NCBI GenBank assembly: GCA_963995525.1
Contig: OZ023206.1
Coordinates: 41,346,969-41,410,968 of the forward strand
Reading direction: 5' to 3'
From: Escarpia spicata
Taxonomy: Eukaryota > Annelida > Polychaeta > Sabellida > Siboglinidae
Length of the DNA: 64,000 bases
Shown here: positions 36,691 through 46,343 of the stretch, piece by piece
Layout of the letters: each line of letters begins with the position of its first letter
Position numbering within the stretch: position 1 is the stretch's first letter
The notes under the pieces: model-generated
Database searches by the model: none
What the model was told of the DNA's origin: nothing
The model's input: the letters and a program-made list of their open reading frames with translations, nothing else
Translations under genes and position numbers: made by a program

Positions 36691-37683
36691 AGTTTGCGGT
36701 CGAAGTGTATAAAAGGAAAGGTTAAACTGGACGAGGTAGATACTACAGCCACAGAGGCGCGAGACCGGGCAGAACGAGACGAAGAAAGGGAGAACACCTG
36801 ACGACATGCGTAAGTAGATGTTAATTAGGAGTAGGTATAACGGCACACTATCGTCACATTTACTATTGCGATGCATTAATAATTCGATGTATTGTTACAC
36901 ATTTAATCATCGTACACTTGGTTGTGCACCTTTGTGACGATGCAGTCTAACACCGGTGTAATACACGGGCTAGAACAACGATTCTTACACCTTGGGTCTC
37001 GACCCAAAATTGGATCGCCAAGCCATTTTGAATGGCTGTTAAGAGTCTCGAGTGACTGTCCGAATTTATATCTTCGTTATCAATTTTCCAGTACCAGAAG
37101 CATGCGAGACGAAACATTTATTACTAGCTTATGCCAACTATTGCATGCGTTTAGAACGCTGGGTGATATAGTGCAACTTGGCATTTCAAACTTAGGCGTC
37201 TAAAAAGTGTTCGTCTCACGTGGATCTGATGAGCCACAAGTCATTCAGTTTGGTGTCGCCGACAATGACTGAAGTACGCAATGAGCGAAAATCTAAGACA
37301 TTTTAGAGTCACTCCAACACAAAATCCTTCAAAGAAGGCCTACATGTTCAGGGGCATACCGAGGATTGACAGCTTGGAGGTTTCTAAACAGATTTCAAAT
37401 TCATTTTGGGGACTACTGGAGCTTCAGCACCACTGAAAAATGTTCGCCGCCGCTCCGTTACATATCTTCACATCTTCCTTCACCTTGTGGCTGTCTCGGT
37501 TGGCTCAACTGTGACCTGTTGACATTTTTTCGCCGTTGTAACTTCAACTTCTCCGCTGTCTCGGCTGTGAACTAATGACATCCGAAAACGGGGGGGGGGG
37601 GTGCAGTGCTGTTATAAACCAAGTTATAATTCTAACCCTCGATAGCTGTTCCCGCGCCTATGGGTATTATCGTCATGGAAACT
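36691..37683. other. Intergenic; poly(G) tract at 37591
   Basis: A run of G at about 37591-37601 is the only clear simple repeat. The 93-codon frame at 36922-37203 matches nothing I know and is not supported. Confidence 0.4.
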
Positions 37684-37780
37684 ATCCGGGGTGGGTAATG
37701 TACTATGTAATATGGCTGGTGGTGTGATCCCACGAAAAAAAAAATTTCAGTTGAACAAGTGTGTTATTTCTGTGTTGTTT

Positions 37781-38017
37781 TTAGTCATCTCGAGAGTTCT
37801 CGATAGTGTATTTCAGGGTCCTTTGTTCACAGCCATTTATTGACCAGTGGATTGGCCTCAATGTAATGTATAGACCACGTCCAGACATCATTGAACTCTT
37901 GTTGTGGTTATTGATTGGGACCTCAGTGCACAATGATACATTGACACCCTCCATGCGCACCACCTGACGGCCTTCCTTCAGATTCACCCCGAGGGCGAAA
38001 CTTTCCAACAACAACAA
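37781..38017 (-). CDS. Mirrored ORF, left copy; unknown
   Basis: 78 codons; contains LESFALGVNLKEGRQVVRME and LYITLRPIHWSI. The other arm has the same frame open without indels (40020-40213). Over the 62 shared codons I count nine nucleotide differences, of which seven change the amino acid, which argues against strong constraint. No family recognised. Confidence 0.25.
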   Translation of the reverse strand: MLLLESFALGVNLKEGRQVVRMEGVNVSLCTEVPINNHNKSSMMSGRGLYITLRPIHWSINGCEQRTLKYTIENSRDD

Positions 38018-38180
38018 AGCTAGTCCCCACGAGTCAGATACAATTCATCCATCCCTTCCTCCATTCCCCCTTCCTCTACACCCCATTCTCCCAACCCTGT
38101 CACATGTCAGGGTCATATACAACTCATTCATCCCTTCCTCCAGTCTCTCTTCCTCTACACCCCTCCTCCCAACCCTGTCA

Positions 38181-38538
38181 CGCGTCATCCTCCACAATAT
38201 ATATCTCCTCCATGTCTTTCCTGACCGTGACGCCTTGACTATTGCGTCCTCCTCCACAATCTCTGTCACCTCCATGTCTCTTCTGACCATGACACCCTGT
38301 CTATTGCGTCATCCTTCACTACATATGTCACCTCCTTGTCTCTCCTGACCATGACGCCCTGTCTATTGCTTCATCCTTCACTACATATGTCACCTCCTTG
38401 TCTCTCCTCACCATGACTCCCTGTCTATTGCGTCATCCTTCACTACATATGTCACCTCCTTGTCTCTCCTCACCATGACGCCCTGTCTATTGCGTCATCC
38501 TTCACAACATATGTCACCTCCTTGTCTCTCCTCACCAC
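38181..38538 (+). repeat. 62-bp tandem repeat, about 5.7 copies
   Basis: Units start at 38207, 38269, 38331, 38393, 38455 and 38517 (CCTCC(A/T)TGTCTCTCCT then GACGCCCTGTCTATTGCGTC). The array stops abruptly at CTCACCAC, where LINE sequence begins. Confidence 0.95.
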
Positions 38539-38544
38539 GGAAAC

Positions 38545-39110
38545 ACCTTACATAAGAATGAGTTATATAAGGAAAAAGAGCTAATAATACCGCTGTACAA
38601 AACAATAGTTAGGCCTCATTTAGAATATTGTATTCAAGCGTGGAGGCCATATCGCAGGAAGGACATAGATATGCTAGAAAGAGTGCAGAGGAGAGCAACT
38701 AAAATTATACCAAAACTGAGGTATCTTAGTTACGAAATACGCCTAAAAAATGCGGCTTAACAACACTAGAGACCAAGAGCTTGAGAGGAGATCAGATAGA
38801 AGTGTTTAACATAACGAATGGTTACGAAAATATTGATAGAAATATTTTTTCTCAGTTAAGAAAGATAGAAGGACTAGAGGACATGAAGTTACATTAGCAA
38901 AGGAGCAGTGTATATTAGATATAAGAAAGTTCTAATTTTTACAAAGGACTGTAAATGAATGGAACAGATTATCTGTTGATTGTGTGGGTGCTAGTAGCGT
39001 GAATATATTTAAAAATAAAGTCGACACATACCTCAGAAGGGCGGGATGCACATAGATAAAAGGGTCGGACTCACGATAAGCCAAAGGGCTTCCTTGTCCA
39101 CCTGCCACCT
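38545..39110 (+). pseudogene. CR1/L2-like LINE reverse transcriptase C-terminus, dead
   Basis: Reads LYKTIVRPHLEYCIQAWRPY then RKDIDMLERVQRRATKIIP, followed, across stops and frameshifts, by TTLETKSLRGDQIEVFNITN and NEWNRL-like and NIFKNKVDTYL-like blocks. The order 'RPHLEY..QAW', 'LE.VQRRATK.I', 'T(L)E.RRLRGD.IEVFKI..G' is the standard end of CR1/Jockey-type LINE polymerases. At least five stops and frameshifts are visible. It sits inside the inverted repeat, directly after the 62-bp array. Confidence 0.85.
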
Positions 39111-39261
39111 AGAGTTAATTCTCTGAGTGGCAATCTTGTTATATCTTGTTAAATAAGAAAACTGAAAATGCAATGCTGCCATCTGGCGAATTGTGTGCTT
39201 ACTATGTATTTGTGCCAGCGACTGGCGCAATGTCGAGTCATCTTTACAAGGATATATTGTG

Positions 39262-40010
39262 GGGAATGGAAGAAGGGGGAGTAGGGAGAGAGCTCGGGAC
39301 AATACGAAGAGAAGGGTATGGTTGGGATGAGGGGTGTAGAGGAAGGGAGAATGGAGGAAGTGGTGAATGAGGTGTATCTGACAAGTGACAGGTTTGGGAG
39401 GAGGGGTGTAAAGGAAGGAAGAATGGAAGAAGGGGTGAATGAGTTGTATCTGACCCTGACATGTGACAGGGTTGGGACGAGGGGTGTAAAGGAAGTGAGA
39501 ATGGAGGAAGGGGTGAAAGAGTTGTATCTGACCCTGACATGTGACAGGGTTGGGAGAATGGGGTGTAGAGGAAGGGAGAATGAAGGAACGGGTGAATGAA
39601 CTGTATCTGACCCTGACATGTGACAGCGTTGGGAGGAGCGGTGTAGAGGTAGGGAGACTGGATGAAGGGGTGAATGAGTTGTATCTTACCCTGGCATGTG
39701 AGAGGGTTGGGAGAATAGGGTGTAAAGGAAGGGGGAATGGAGGAAAGGGTGAATGAACTGTATCTGACCCTGACATGTGACAGGGTTGGGAGGAGGGGTG
39801 TAGAAGAAAGGAGAATGGAGGAAGGGGTGAATGAGTTGTAGCTGACCCTGACATGTGACAGTGTTGGGAGGAGGGGTGTAGAGGAAGTGAGACTGGAGGA
39901 AGGGGTGAATGAATTGTATCTGACCCTGACATGTGAAAGGGTTGGGAGGAGGGGTGTAGAGGAAGGGGACTGGAGGAAGGGGTGAATGAGTTGTATCTTA
40001 CCCTGACATG
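39262..40010 (+). repeat. 78-bp tandem repeat, nine to ten copies
   Basis: The landmark ACATGTGACAGGGTTGGGA recurs at 39461, 39539, 39618, 39696, 39775, 39852, 39931 and 40008 (77-79 bp apart). The near-multiple-of-three period produces long spurious frames on both strands, including a 299-codon minus-strand frame (39033-39932). Confidence 0.95.
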
Positions 40011-40019
40011 CGGACTAGC

Positions 40020-40213
40020 GTTGGCCTTATTGGAAAGTTTCGCCCTCGGGGTGAATCTGAAGGAAGGCCGTCAGGTGGTGCGCATGGAGGGTGTCAATAT
40101 ATCGTTGTGCGCTGAGATCCCAATCAATAGCCACAATAAGAGTTCAATGATGTCTGGACGTGTTCTATACATTACATTGAGGCCACTCCACTGGTCAATA
40201 GATGGCTGTGAAT
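40020..40213 (+). CDS. Mirrored ORF, right copy; unknown
   Basis: Counterpart of 37781-38017: LESFALGVNLKEGRQVVRME, SLCAEIPINSHNKSSMMSGR, LYITLRPLHWSIDGCE, stop. In this copy the frame continues upstream into the 78-bp array. Not recognised; see the left copy for the constraint argument. Confidence 0.25.
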
Positions 40214-40330
40214 AAAGGACCTTGAAATACACTATCAAGAGCTATCGAAACAATTAAAAACAACACATGAACAACACACTTGTTCAACTGACCATTTTGT
40301 TTTCGTGGGATCACACCACCAGCCATATTA

Positions 40331-40755
40331 CATAGTACATCACCCACCCCGGATATCTATAATAATACATCACCCACCCTCGGAGCTCTATCATAGTTCA
40401 CCACACGCTACCGGATGTCTACCATAGTTCATCACCTGCCCCCGAATTTCTACCATAGTGCATCACCTGCTCCCGGATGTCTTCCATAGTACAACACCCG
40501 CCCCAGGAGTTATACCATAATACAACACCCGCCCTTGGATGTCTACCATAGTTTATCACCCACCCCTGGATGTATACCATAGTACATCACCTGTCCCTGG
40601 ATCTCTACCATAGTACATTATCCGCCCCGGGATCTCTACCATAGTATATCACCCGCCCCCGGATCTCTATCATAGTATATCACCCGCCCCCGGATCTCTA
40701 TCATAGTATATCACCCGCCCCTGGATCTCTACCATAGTACATCACCCGTCCTCTA
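40331..40755 (+). repeat. 31-bp tandem repeat, about 13.5 copies
   Basis: Unit CATAGTACATCACCCGCCCC followed by GGATCTCTAC, period 31 bp. Only the first unit is mirrored in the left arm of the inverted repeat (37684-37706), so the array expanded on one side only. Confidence 0.95.
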
Positions 40756-40944
40756 CTATAACTTTTCATCGCCAGGCAAATTAAAGTGTAAGTTATTGAA
40801 CATACCCTCTCTACATCCAAACGGTCAGTTTGAACAAGGAATCTCGAAAGGACGTCGCATTGTGAATCGAGGGTTCGTTCGTTCGATGTGACATAAGTGG
40901 AGTCTGTTGAGTGATGCACTCATTGTTATGTTGATGACGTACTT
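40756..40944. other. Short spacer
   Basis: No supported feature. Confidence 0.5.
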
Positions 40945-41225
40945 ATTCGTGCGATAGTGTAGTGGTTAGCACATCCGCCTGATATGCCGGCGCCTCGAGT
41001 TCAATACCTGGATCGGGCAGGTATAGTATATTTGGTGTAAAAACCTGGCTCTCAACATTGGGGACTGTGTATCCCTTGTGACTCGAAGATCACGTTAATG
41101 TCGGTCCCGTCTCAATTTGGGACGTAAAAGAACCACTGAGGACGACAAGCACCATGGCAGTGACCACTCTCAGTGCCAGCATAGAAAGGTCGGCTTGGCG
41201 ATAACGTTCTGAAAAAGGCTGGCTA
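40945..41225 (+). mobile_element. tRNA-derived SINE (family C)
   Basis: The head TGCGATAGTGTAGTGGTTAG contains an A-box (TAGTGTAGTGG); GAGTTCAATACC is a weakened B-box about 35 bp later. The body includes CCCGTCTCAATTTGGGACG, AAAGAACCACTGAGG and AAAGGTCGGCTTGGCGATAA. It is distinct from family A. The tRNA head cannot fold as a mature tRNA. Confidence 0.8.
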
Positions 41226-41689
41226 GTTGAATTAGACCTCATAAGTTCACAACATTGTAACCACAATATATACAGACTAGTCAGTTAATAGAACGTTGCC
41301 GAGTGCTGGAAACAACTAGGAAATAAATAGTTCCGGTTACACTATCGGCGCCTTGCCGGTCGGCATTCGTTATGTGACAGGTGTTATGCTTATATATTTC
41401 ACCTAGTAGACCCAACGTAACATGATGGCCCGATATAGTGAATCGAACGAACGACACAGAAAACCGCATGGCATACCGAGAACGTCTATGGAACTCAAGA
41501 AAGTACTTTTAAGAGCAAACTGTTGCTCTGGATCAGCGAGTGACGTGAAATTACAAGTGGCGCCACCGAGCGAACAAACAAGACAACAGTAGTCAGCTTT
41601 GTAGTAGTAAAGTAGACGTATTCTGTGTTCGCTGATCGACCAGTAGTCGAAGTTGTTGCAAGTTTCAACCCAAAACAATGGGGTCCAAG
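41226..41689. other. Possible leader of the gag pseudogene
   Basis: Contains GTGGCGCCACCGAGCGAA at 41558, but no LTR pair or certain primer-binding site that I can demonstrate. Confidence 0.3.
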
Positions 41690-42480
41690 TTTAATCCGCC
41701 AAATGAGTTTCACTTTCTCCCCGAGAATTGGTCAACGTGGATCAATCGGTGGTCAAGTTTCCGGACGATTTCCAAAATTGACTAGGAAGAAGATAGTGTA
41801 CAAATTGAGAGTATATTGTACAGTATGGGACCAAGGGCTGAGTGTATAAAATTATGTTCCACTACTGGCCTCCCTGCAGATGAAATTGTTAAGTATAGGC
41901 CCACCGGTGTAAGGAAAGAGTTTGATTACTATTTTTCATCGCGGCAATACGGCAAAGTGCAAGCGGAAGGAGAGACGACGGAACAGTTTATTCGTGCATT
42001 GAACGAATCTGCGGACACATGTGAATTTCTGGACAATTCAACACAGATTATGGACCGCATCTTTGTTGGTGTACGGGATCAAGATGTGCCAAAGTTGTAT
42101 CGATGGCACGATGAACGAAGGAAGTAGGGCGGCAAATGCGAGAACTAAACACGCTTACCCAGTCGTAGTGCTGTGCGAGCCCGCAATCAGCGATGACAGT
42201 GAAATCCATCGCCCAGTCCCACACGCAGTCTGCAAAAGACTACTCGACGTGGACACATGAAACACACAAAAGGAAGATGTCCTGCCCTTTATGTAAAGTG
42301 TAAATCGTGCGGACTCCGCGAACATTTCGCATGGTGCTGCAGATCCACGAATCGCGGTCGTTAGCTTCGGACAGGGGTAAAATGAACATTGTTGATGCAG
42401 ATCAAGACAACGTATCGTTCCTTGGTGAGATACAGTGTATGTGATAATTCGAACAGTTGGACCAGACCAGGACGTTTTTT
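41690..42480 (+). pseudogene. Ty3/gypsy-type gag fragment, degraded
   Basis: One frame carries the retrotransposon gag signature: a 'W..W...W..FR..SK' block at about 41716-41782, then LYSMGPRAECI, ADEIVKYRP, FDYYFSSRQYGKVQAEGETT (spacing as in gag 'F.....V..ER..F..R.Q...E'), and IMDRIFVGVRD. An intact CCHC zinc knuckle (C-x2-C-x4-H-x4-C) lies at 42299-42340. Breaks: an in-frame TAG at 41783-41785, a stop at 42125-42127 and frame changes between that stop and the knuckle. The fragment ends about 42480, just where the protease would start; no pol or LTRs follow. It is non-functional. Confidence 0.8.
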
Positions 42481-42833
42481 TTAGTGAATTTTCACTCGGG
42501 GGCAATGTCTTAAAAGGGCACTTCTAATGGGTAAAAAGGGCAGTTTACGCATATATTAATGATTATGGTCATAACCCTTAGGCATAAAAAGCTTTAAATA
42601 CTGTGTTATATTAATCTTTCATATAAACGAATAAAAAGTAAGCCATACAAGGGGCTGCTTTGGGAAAATGGGGTACACTGGGGGGAAGTTGGTCTGACTG
42701 GGGGGAGGCAAACGAAAGGGCTGGGGGCAATGCCCCCCACTTTGTACGTTAAAAAAACTCCCTATATGCACGTCTTCTTTCGGTTTCGTTTCGATGCACA
42801 GCCAAGCGTGGGTTGCCTTGTCCAAGATAGTGG
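42481..42833. other. Intergenic, nothing recognised
   Basis: G-rich words (TGGGGGGAAG, TGGGGGGAGG) near 42670-42710; no gene. Confidence 0.5.
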
Positions 42834-43325
42834 TCATTCTGAAGCATCGTGACATTCCTTGCTCCTGAGGTTGCATGCATCTACGCTACTGCGAGAATCT
42901 TTCTTGTCGTTGTCTAAACTCACCGGGAAATGTCGGCACATGAACATTCTGTCTGCATTGTAGTATATTACATCGTGACATCCCTTGCTCCTGAGGCTGC
43001 ATGCATCTACGCTACAGCGAGAATCTTTCTTGTCGTTGTCTAAATTCACCGGGAAATGTCGGCACAGGAACATTCTGTCTGCATTGTAGTATATTACATC
43101 GTGACATCCCTTGCTCCTGAGGCTGCATGCATCTACGCTACAGCGAGAATCTTTCTTGTCGTTGTCTAAACTCACCGGGAAATGTCGGCACAGGAACATT
43201 CTGTCTGCATTGTAGTATATTACATCGTGACATTCCTTGCTCCTGAGGTTGCATGCATCTACGCTACAGCGAGAATCTTTCTTGTCGTTGTCTAAACTCA
43301 CCGGGAAATGTCGGCACAGGAACAT
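42834..43325 (-). CDS. ORF of four 42-residue Cys/His-rich tandem repeats
   Basis: 163 codons from ATG at 43325, with a TAG in frame 27 bases upstream. The sequence is four copies of a 126-bp unit (landmark GTGACAT(T/C)CCTTGCTCC at 42849, 42975, 43101 and 43227), each encoding MFLCRHFPVSLDNDKKDSRC followed by SVDACNLRSKECHD and VIYYNADR. Per repeat: C4, H6, C20, C25, C32, H33. There is no signal peptide and no match that I know. Copies are nearly identical at the DNA level, so conservation cannot separate selection from recent duplication. It could be the repeat region of a longer gene or a non-coding minisatellite with a period divisible by three. Confidence 0.35.
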   Translation of the reverse strand: MFLCRHFPVSLDNDKKDSRCSVDACNLRSKECHDVIYYNADRMFLCRHFPVSLDNDKKDSRCSVDACSLRSKGCHDVIYYNADRMFLCRHFPVNLDNDKKDSRCSVDACSLRSKGCHDVIYYNADRMFMCRHFPVSLDNDKKDSRSSVDACNLRSKECHDASE

Positions 43326-43439
43326 TCTGTCGGCGAAGGAATGATGACTCTAGCGGCGATTCGTCCGCCAGAAATATCCACGTTTATACACGTGGCCAAT
43401 GTATTTGGTAATTGTCCTCATACAGTTTAGCATGCAGAT

Positions 43440-43800
43440 ATTGAAGAAATTGAATGTGTTTTATTCTTTCGTCTGTTCATCGTTCACTGCAAACGTCTTG
43501 TCCAGGAATAATTGAAATTTATTCAGCCTTTTCTTTAACTCCATCACGTCTAACATTAGGCAGCAGACCATCGACTTCCCCACGTTGTTTGTTTATTCTG
43601 TAAGCTGCTGCTTGCAGCTATCCATTTGCAAAGTCTTAGCGGTCATGTTACCTGTACACGTAATTTCCAAGAGACGTGTTGACAACAATGTCCAATTTGT
43701 TTTGATGGACTGTTTTACACCGCCGTCGAAAGTGCTCCAAGCATGAGAAGCATATTAAAAATATTGCACCTTGCCTGTTTCTCCGAGAGCCATGGACATT
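43440..43800 (-). pseudogene. Degenerate coding-like segment, unknown
   Basis: On the minus strand frames read HAWSTFDGGVKQSIKTNW, then TAKTLQMDSCKQQLTE, stop, and, one frame over, MELKKRLNKFQLFLDKTF then a stop. The composition is coding-like and could be the worn N-terminal part of a mobile-element protein. I recognise no domain. Confidence 0.2.
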
Positions 43801-45080
43801 GTCGCACACTTATTGTGATCTTTGATTTCAGGTACTCCACTTTGTTAATTTGTAATGGTCTTGATATATCAAGAACTTTATAATATAATGGAAAACTGTG
43901 ATCTTTGATTTCGTCCAATAAGGCACCAAAGTGGTATATTTCACAGGGAAATCAACTTTTAGATGTTTACATGTTGGGAAGCAGAATCGCAGGGAGAGGA
44001 TCGACATTTGTCTCTGACAATGTCTCGTTACTCTCATGGTAGTTATCCCATGCTAATTCTCACATACCCGCGACTTAGTGTAAAAAATCTGCCGTGGTAC
44101 AATGTATGTCTGATGTATTCGTGGCCAAGTCAGTGTCAGCCGTTTCTACTACACTATTTATAACTGGCGGAATGGCCGAAGCGATTGATGACTTCCAGTA
44201 ATGTTCTGCTACCTGTCATAATCCTGATTCCAGTCTCACACGTAGGTGTATGGACGTTTTTGTTCGACCTCTTGTAGTTGCGAACACGACATCATCAGAC
44301 GTTGACTTTACTTACAAGTCCTTCAATTCGATCGTTACAAGACGACTCACTGCAACCGGTGCATAAAACTGAGGGAATCCACCAGCTCTGGTGGTGTCTC
44401 TCCTTGTGCGCGTGTCAAAGCTACTGGTGTCATAGCATGTGGTATGTCTTGCTTTGTACTCTTCAGTAACATGACAATGCTGTGCGATGAAATGCTGCCT
44501 CTTCTGCCGATATATCAGCGAAGGTAGACCGCCTTACGACACGTTCCTCTCTTAGAGTTGCGTTATATACGATCAGTCCCTGCTTGTTGCTATAGTTGAA
44601 TTTTATCAACTGAGTAGGATATTGTTTCTAAATGCTCTCACACAACATTTGGGCTGGATATGTAGATCAAACCGTTGCCATGTTTTCAATATATCGGTTG
44701 TGCAGAGAGGTAAGCAGTTCAGACCCTTGGTTTTCAATCAACGTGGTGTTTATGCGGTGTTAGGGCTTCAAATGCTGCAGTGTGTATCTGCTTTACACGT
44801 TAGTTTTGGTTACTGCTAGTGATCTTTTAATGTATCCTCTTCTGCGTGAATGGTGATATTTTACTTCCTTTGCTTTGCTGGCTAATCCTGCTATTCGTGA
44901 AAGCATAATTCCTAATGTAATAATTCTACTGCTTGCCTGATGCTGCCCTTTGCTTGTTCCACCTCACAGCTACCCATATATTCTCGCTTGTCTTTTCAAT
45001 TTGCTTGAAGACCGAATTGGATGTATGTATGTAAGTAGTAAATATAGGTTAAGTACCGGGGATGGTTTGAGTTTGAGTTG
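43801..45080. other. Intergenic, nothing recognised
   Basis: AATCAAAGATCACA occurs twice (43817, 43899, plus strand TGTGATCTTTGATT). No gene supported. Confidence 0.4.
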
Positions 45081-45139
45081 TGCAAGCCCATGTTAAGAGA
45101 TACGGATTTGCACCCACCCAACTCATTTCCACAGGCAAC

Positions 45140-45178
45140 TCATTTATGCAAATGAACTTGCCTAATTTGCATAAATGA
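45140..45178. promoter_or_regulatory. Perfect 14-bp inverted repeat containing two octamer motifs
   Basis: TCATTTATGCAAAT (45140-45153), 11-bp spacer, ATTTGCATAAATGA (45165-45178). Each stem carries ATGCAAAT, the POU-domain octamer. A third ATGCAAAT is at 45250-45257. The nearest coding frame is unknown, so a regulatory role is conjecture. Confidence 0.5.
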
Positions 45179-45274
45179 CCTGATATGGGCATTGTGGGTG
45201 TGTAATTGACCAATCACGAGCGAGTTGGGCATTGTTGGCGTGGCTAGTTATGCAAATGAGCTTGGAAAAGTAAT

Positions 45275-45364
45275 AGAGGTAAAGTACCCGGATGTAGACC
45301 AAGGTCAAGTACCCGGATGTAGGTCAAAGGTCAATGTCAAGTACCCGGATGTAGGTCAAGCGGC
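45275..45364 (+). repeat. Short array of AAGTACCCGGATGTAG units
   Basis: AAGTACCCGGATGTAG(A/G) followed by CAAGGTCA-like spacer occurs three times (about 45281, 45307, 45338). Confidence 0.85.
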
Positions 45365-45371
45365 ACCAGGT

Positions 45372-45798
45372 GCGCCACCTGTCGGATAGGGCATGAACTA
45401 AAATAGCGCCACACAGCGGATTTTTTCCGGACTAAAACAGCGTCTCCAAGCGGAACATTTTGGGACTCAAAAATATTCACCAGTAGCGCCACCTAGCGGA
45501 TCGTTCGTAAACTCACATTACAAAGTGGTGCCACCTGGCGGTCAAGTTGTGAACTAAATGTTTCGAGTACTGCCCAAATTCGTGCTACTTGGTTTGGCCA
45601 GTAGCGCCACATAGCGGATTTTTTTGTGAACTAAATTACCCCTAGCGGTTATGTCTTGAACTATGAGTGGTGCCACCTGGTGGATAAGTTGTGAACTAAA
45701 TTTAGGAGTACTGCCCAAATTCGTGTCTCTTGCGCGCGTGCGTGCAATAGAGCCCCCTGATGGATACTTCATGAACCACAAACATCATCCCCTAGTGA
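45372..45798 (-). promoter_or_regulatory. Cluster of about ten CTCF-motif-like sequences, one orientation
   Basis: GCGCCACCTAGCGG and variants occur at 45372-45385, 45406-45419, 45440-45453, 45486-45499, 45528-45541, 45604-45617, 45638-45648 (partial), 45670-45683, 45750-45763 and 45784-45795 (partial). On the minus strand the best reads CCGCTAGGTGGCGC, fitting the CTCF core CCRSYAGRKGGCRS. Spacer text such as TTGTGAACTAAA often follows. Units at 45525-45590 and 45667-45733 are duplicated, sharing AGTACTGCCCAAATTCGTG. Whether this organism's CTCF binds here is not known. Confidence 0.5.
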
Positions 45799-45813
45799 AC
45801 AAGTGAGAGAACC

Positions 45814-45915
45814 CCATGTTAAACCATAGGAAATTTTCGCCATGTTAAGATATAGGGATTTTCCCCATGTTAAGAGATAGGGAATTTTTACCGTGTTAAG
45901 GCATACAGATTTCAT
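45814..45915 (+). repeat. ~32-bp array, four copies
   Basis: CCATGTTAAGAGATAGGGATTTT and variants at about 45814, 45840, 45869 and 45891; a fifth copy (CCCATGTTAAGAGATACGGA) lies at 45089. Confidence 0.85.
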
Positions 45916-46106
45916 CATCAACTGAAAGCACCCCTGTTAGATAAGTGGTGAACAAGAGATATCCATAGATATATACACGTGGTACGAAACACAATTGCAA
46001 GACTCTGTATTAATGTCTAGTCTCTGATTCTTGCAATAATGGAGCGTGAAATGTAAATACGTTTGTGTTGTAATAAACTGTGCAAACCTTATCTTGTGTC
46101 TTTACT

Positions 46107-46108
<2 letters not shown>
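45916..46108. other. Short spacer before the microsatellite
   Basis: No supported feature. Confidence 0.5.
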
Positions 46109-46142
<34 letters not shown>

Positions 46143-46260
46143 TGGTGGTGGTGGTGGTGGTGTGTGTGTGTGTATGTGTGGTGGTGGTGGTGTGTGTGTG
46201 TGTGGTGGTGGTGGTGGTGTGTGTGTGTGTGTATGTGTGGTGGTGGTGGTGGTGGTGGTG

Positions 46261-46340
<80 letters not shown>
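46109..46340 (+). repeat. Compound (TG)n/(GGT)n microsatellite
   Basis: TG runs alternate with GGTGGTGGT runs and end in a pure TG tract whose last base abuts the first satellite monomer. Cys/Val/Trp-rich frames are artefacts. Confidence 0.98.

Positions 46341-46343
<3 letters not shown>

Larger units (their letters stand above)
37684..40354. repeat. Second large inverted repeat with tandem arrays inside
   Basis: 37684-38190 is the reverse complement of roughly 39850-40354. The outer edges ATCCGGGGTGGG and CCCACCCCGGAT, the TATGGCTGGTGGTGTGATCC block and a conserved open frame in each arm all mirror. Between the arms lie a 62-bp array (38181-38538), a dead LINE (38545-39110) and the expanded 78-bp array (39262-40010), whose units also occur twice, inverted, at 38041-38190. 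Confidence 0.85.

Noticed and set aside
36922..37203. 93-codon ORF
   Set aside because: No family, splice context or repeat support.
39033..39932. 299-codon minus-strand ORF with 26-residue Ser/Pro repeats
   Set aside because: It arises from the 78-bp array, whose period is near a multiple of three; unit lengths of 77-79 bp shift the frame and the opposite strand is equally open.
41226..41689. LTR and primer-binding site for the gag fragment
   Set aside because: No repeated LTR or terminal TG...CA pair could be shown, and the GTGGCGCCAC word is common across the window.
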